DNA of 64,000 nt from Saccharomycopsis fibuligera x Saccharomycopsis cf. fibuligera (lineage: Eukaryota > Ascomycota > Saccharomycetes > Ascoideales > Saccharomycopsidaceae): contig CP012813.1 of assembly GCA_001936135.1 (NCBI GenBank), positions 1,054,001 through 1,118,000 of the forward strand. Direction: 5' to 3'. The translations under genes were made by a program, and so were the position numbers. The notes beneath the pieces were generated by a model, which saw nothing but the letters and a program-made list of their open reading frames with translations, had not been told where the DNA came from and made no database searches. Shown in pieces: positions 60,723 to 64,000 of the stretch (positions are counted from its first letter, which is position 1; each line of letters opens with the position of its first letter).

Positions 60723-61245
60723 TTTTTTCTTTTTCTTTTTTTTTGCTTATTTATTTATTTCTAATATATTATCTCCTTTGCTCTTCCATCAAACCTGTAA
60801 GTATTAACCGGGCATTATACATACAAGGGTTTTCTTCTTTGTGACTAATATCTTCGATCTGCTGTACTCTCTTCCCCGTCCCGCAGTATCTCAAAACCAA
60901 AGATTAGTATGGATTGCATCCAGTATGTTGTTTCCTAACAAAAACCTCAAAATCATACTCCTGCTTGCCAGTTGGCTTTTTCCGAACAAGGTAAATACAG
61001 GTAATGAGGGCCAACATATATCTGACTGACAAAGGTTCATGCTGAGAAGTTTCCCCGTTTGCCTTTCCATTAATCGTCACATGCATGATCATCGCATATA
61101 CCCGCATATTAATATTTCTGTTGCTTTACTTTTTCTTCTCTTTCGCTTTTCAATGCTCAGCTTCAGTCATATCGCATTACTGATCTGAACATCCCCTACA
61201 ATTCATTAATTCTAAATTATAAGACCCGCTTAGTCAAACAAAAAG
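60723..61245. other. Intergenic transporter copy 2 to CFD1
   Basis: A 523-bp AT-rich region with T-rich sequence after the transporter stop and the CFD1 promoter. No further feature is supported. Confidence 0.55.
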
Positions 61246-62139
61246 ATGAGTGACTTTCCAGCTCCAAAATCATTGGAACATATAAAGCACATCATCTTGG
61301 TGCTTTCCGGGAAAGGTGGCGTAGGGAAATCGTCCGTCACCACTCAACTTGCCCTCAGTCTTGTGCTCAAAGGTTTTAAAGTAGGAGTATTAGACATCGA
61401 TCTTACGGGACCATCAATTCCTCGAATGTTTGGTCTAGAGGGCAAGAAAATGTACCAGTCAGAAAAAGGTTGGGTCCCCGTGTACGTGGACAATAATGAG
61501 AACTTATCTGTGGTATCATTGGGGTTTTTGATCAATGATCGAGGCAACAGTGTTGCTTGGAGAGGGCCCCGCAAGACATCTATGATTAATCAATTCGTGT
61601 CGAATATTGTGTGGCCCAAAGATTTGGATTACTTGATTATTGACACGCCTCCGGGAACTTCAGACGAACACATCTCTATTGCTGAGCAATTGAAGCTCGC
61701 TAATCCTGATGGCGCTGTGCTAGTGACTACGCCGCAAGCGGTTTCTGTGAACGATGTTAAGAAAGAATTGAATTTTTGCCATAAGGTGCGATTTAACGTT
61801 TTGGGGATTGTTGAAAATATGAGCGGATTTATTTGCCCCTACTGTGCGGAGTGCACAAACATTTTCAGTTCTGGTGGAGGTAAAATTTTGGCAAAACAAA
61901 ATGACATCAAATACTTGGGGAATTTGCCAATAGACCCAGCATTTGTTGAAATGATTGAAAATAATAATAAGGACAGTAAGGAAATAACTATTGCTGAGAT
62001 AGAAAATTTGAGACTTAGTGAAAGCCAGGCTAATAAGAAGAGCTTAGTTGAGCAGTACAAGGATAGTTCTTTGCAGCCGATTTTCAACACGGTGCTAGAA
62101 AATATTCTACTGCAGAATATACCGTCAAGAGTTCAATAA
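61246..62139 (+). CDS. CFD1: Cytosolic Fe-S cluster scaffold Cfd1
   Basis: Cfd1 is the P-loop NTPase partner of Nbp35 that assembles Fe-S clusters for cytosolic and nuclear proteins. The 297-residue product has the deviant Walker A GKGGVGKS at 22-29 and DIDLTGPS (switch I). [14 protein letters not shown] follows, and the C-terminal cluster-binding CPYCAEC has Cys197, Cys200 and Cys203. It lacks the N-terminal four-Cys ferredoxin-like motif of Nbp35, which separates it from that paralogue. It is somewhat extended at the C-terminus with a charged helix. The next gene is convergent. Confidence 0.94.
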   Translation: MSDFPAPKSLEHIKHIILVLSGKGGVGKSSVTTQLALSLVLKGFKVGVLDIDLTGPSIPRMFGLEGKKMYQSEKGWVPVYVDNNENLSVVSLGFLINDRGNSVAWRGPRKTSMINQFVSNIVWPKDLDYLIIDTPPGTSDEHISIAEQLKLANPDGAVLVTTPQAVSVNDVKKELNFCHKVRFNVLGIVENMSGFICPYCAECTNIFSSGGGKILAKQNDIKYLGNLPIDPAFVEMIENNNKDSKEITIAEIENLRLSESQANKKSLVEQYKDSSLQPIFNTVLENILLQNIPSRVQ

Positions 62140-62373
62140 GTTTTCATGTATTATATATAGTAAGAAGGATTAAATGATAGTTTATGAAATGAAAAAGAAA
62201 TTTCGTGTTTCCAGTAGAATAAATTGAAAATTTATGAAATAAGGGAATTAAAAGTGGTATCGCAACACAAAACAGCAGAATAGACAAAGACATAAAATGA
62301 GCATAAACAAAAAAACCAAGTAGCATGTTTCAAGAGTTGATATAATAAAGCGAAATCAATTAGTGCCAACTTA

Positions 62374-62784
62374 TTATATCAACTGGTGAATTGCGCCTTG
62401 ACAATATTCACTTAATTTGAGCTCATCTATATTTTCAGCATAGAAACCAACGACTTTGTCAATAACCTTATCTGCTTCTAAGTTCTCATTCAAACAGTAC
62501 AATTTTGTAGCAGCGGTAAGTGGCTGCTCAGCAGTGCTTGGTGCTGGCTTGAGCTTGTTGAGCTTCTTATGAATTTGCTTTAATTGAGCATCCGTATCAC
62601 AGGAAGAAGTTCCATTGGAAGTTATTTTGTACACTGACGAATCTTGGCCAACTTTGTTGACTCTAGTATAACAGTGCATCACGTCATAGTTATCTTTGGT
62701 CCAGATCTTGAAATACTCAACCGACGCAATAACGGCTGCCACTGATAACAAACTATTTCTGACGTTCTTGATTCTGTCAACCAT
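62374..62784 (-). CDS. Small membrane-anchored protein, hypothetical
   Basis: The 136-residue product starts MVDRIKNVRNS. It has one short hydrophobic helix at about 10-27, then a mostly hydrophilic domain with four Cys (YDVMHCYTRV, SSCDTD, LYCLNE, EYCQGA). The C-terminal half is helical (ADKVIDKVVGFYAENIDELKL). The arrangement fits a small protein anchored in the ER or mitochondrial inner membrane, with possible disulfides. I do not recognise a family. It is divergent from NSE3 and convergent with CFD1. Confidence 0.7.
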   Translation of the reverse strand: MVDRIKNVRNSLLSVAAVIASVEYFKIWTKDNYDVMHCYTRVNKVGQDSSVYKITSNGTSSCDTDAQLKQIHKKLNKLKPAPSTAEQPLTAATKLYCLNENLEADKVIDKVVGFYAENIDELKLSEYCQGAIHQLI

Positions 62785-63143
62785 TATGCCCTATGAATAA
62801 ATTATAGATTTATTATTGTTACCTTGGATACACAACAACGTCAAGACACTCCCGACAGGAACTCAACTGCTCTTGTTTGGTTCGGTTTTTACTGTTTTTT
62901 TCCGTTTCTGCTTTTGCTGTTAACAATTAGGCACTCTGTGTTACGTAAGCGCTGATGCGGATCGCGAAGCGATTATTTTATTTTATTTTATTTTGTTTTA
63001 TTTTATTTATTTTTTTTTTTTTCAATATTTTGCCAGAAAGACTTGTACGCGTCGCCCTTTGTAAATACATTGACGCGGTTAAATCGCAAATTCGGCACTA
63101 ATATACACAATTACCAGCTTCCCATAGTATATCGTTAAGAAAA
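62785..63143. other. Divergent promoter of hypothetical gene and NSE3
   Basis: A 359-bp region containing a (TTTTA)n/T microsatellite at about 62974-63022. An ACGCGT (MluI cell-cycle box) lies at 63047-63052, 92 bp before the NSE3 ATG. MCB sites drive G1/S expression of DNA replication and repair genes in yeast, which would suit NSE3. Confidence 0.55.
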
Positions 63144-64000
63144 ATGGTTAATAGAGGACAGAAACGTATACACGAAGAGGAAAGTGCAGCATCGAACGAA
63201 GAGGATTATTATGAAGAAGAAGGCGCGTCAAGCTCAAGATCCCAAAGCGTGGAAGCACAACAAGTACCCCAGAATATTCGTAACATGGCATACAAGATGG
63301 TCCGTGGTGTCTTTGCCTTAGAACATAAGAAAACTCTAATCAACAAGAACCAATTGCAAAAATACGTATGGGAAACCGAGTCGTATAGAGATATCAAATT
63401 CGACACTGTGTTTAAACTTTGTCAGGAGATTTTAGACACTGTGTTCGGCTATAATTTGCAAGAAGTACCGCAAAAAGAAGTCGATACGAGGAAAAGAAAA
63501 GGCGCAGCCAAAAAGCCGACTTCAATTCAACCTAAGTCCTACATGTTAGTATCAACGTTACCTGAATTTCACAAACAAGTGCTCGGTAAATTCTGGCAAC
63601 GTTCTGCTACTAAATATTTTCAAGAAGTGGATGAATTAAAATCAGCACAAGATAATGTTGAATTGCCGATGAATCAAACAGAATTGATCAGTAACGCTTT
63701 AGTACTTATCACTATATCGTGTGTCGCTCTCAGTTCCAATAATATCAATAAGGCAGAGTTGATCAGGTATTTCAAGAATCATTTCGATTTGAGCCCAATG
63801 TCGATAGTGCCTGGTATTTACAACGGTAGCGGTGAAAAAGCCACGCTAGAGGATTTTTTAAGAATTCTTGAAAGGAATGACTATTTGGATAAAAGAGTAG
63901 AAAAAAATGACGAACATGAACTTGTGGAGTACTTTTTGGGAAGACGTGCTAAAGTCGAGTTTCCAGAAGAAAGCTTGATTCAGTACGTGCTGCTTATCTC
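63144..64000 (+). CDS. NSE3: Smc5-6 complex subunit Nse3 (MAGE domain), 5' part
   Basis: Nse3 is the MAGE-domain subunit of the Smc5-6 complex, working with Nse1 and Nse4 in DNA repair and chromosome segregation. The frame opens at the ATG at 63144 (MVNRGQKRIHEEE) and runs off the window after 285 codons without a stop, so the 3' end is missing. An acidic N-terminus is followed by the MAGE homology region: VRGVFALEHKKTLINKNQL, then YMLVSTLPEFHKQVLGKFW, and in the second winged helix GIYNGSGEKATLEDFLRIL then YLDKR. This order is typical of Nse3/MAGE proteins. The call was made by reading the frame directly. Confidence 0.85.
   Translation, partial: MVNRGQKRIHEEESAASNEEDYYEEEGASSSRSQSVEAQQVPQNIRNMAYKMVRGVFALEHKKTLINKNQLQKYVWETESYRDIKFDTVFKLCQEILDTVFGYNLQEVPQKEVDTRKRKGAAKKPTSIQPKSYMLVSTLPEFHKQVLGKFWQRSATKYFQEVDELKSAQDNVELPMNQTELISNALVLITISCVALSSNNINKAELIRYFKNHFDLSPMSIVPGIYNGSGEKATLEDFLRILERNDYLDKRVEKNDEHELVEYFLGRRAKVEFPEESLIQYVLLI

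Overview
The window is a stretch of nuclear chromosome from a budding yeast of the CUG-Ser clade (Candida/Lodderomyces group). The base composition is AT-rich. Genes are compact and mostly intronless, and the few introns carry yeast-type signals (GTAAGT or GTACGT at the 5' end, TACTAAC-like branch points). The proteins are recognisable orthologues of Saccharomyces genes. In MED10 a CTG codon sits where I recall the S. cerevisiae protein having serine, which fits CUG read as Ser. Many proteins carry long Asn/Ser/Gln/Asp-rich expansions, and the DNA is full of simple repeats and long A or T runs. This resembles Lodderomyces or the C. tropicalis/parapsilosis group, but I cannot name the species. 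Where a product contains CUG codons, residues shown as Leu by the standard code are probably Ser.

Layout, left to right: HRD1-like E3 ligase (-) divergent from a large globin-domain protein (+); NCL1/TRM4 tRNA methyltransferase (+); a small zinc-knuckle protein (+); spliced LSM2 (-) divergent from COX15 (+); MED10 (+) convergent with JIP5 (-); JIP5 divergent from VPH2 (+); a 2.7-kb stretch without a clear gene (16.4-19.1 kb); MSP1 (-) divergent from spliced ERV1 (+); RFT1 (-) divergent from a HAP3-type CCAAT-factor gene (+); STE11 (-) divergent from MSS116 (+); SPP41-like (-); a second 2.2-kb gene-poor gap (36.5-38.7 kb); RSM24 (+); CEF1 (-) divergent from ILV5 (+); a secreted aspartyl protease (+); CBF1 (-); tRNA-Ala(AGC) (-); spliced HIT1-like gene (+); PUT3-like zinc-cluster regulator (+); a tandem pair of MCH-type MFS transporters (+,+); CFD1 (+); a small membrane protein (-); and NSE3 (+), cut by the window edge.

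These are independent housekeeping and regulatory genes, not one pathway. Themes recur: mitochondrial function (COX15, ERV1, MSP1, MSS116, RSM24, ILV5), RNA processing (LSM2, CEF1, SPP41-like, HIT1-like, NCL1, JIP5) and metabolic regulators (CBF1, PUT3, HAP3). The ILV5 promoter has a textbook Leu3 site, a Gcn4 site and a TATA box. CATGTG/CACGTG E-boxes occur in several divergent promoters, including a cluster upstream of CBF1, whose product binds such sites.

I found no mobile element, CRISPR array or clearly new multi-gene system. The best leads are the giant globin protein, the ten-fold amphipathic repeat of the SPP41-like protein, patchy near-identity between the two transporters (gene conversion), the E-box arrays, and gene-like remnants or cryptic spliced ORFs in the two gene-poor gaps.
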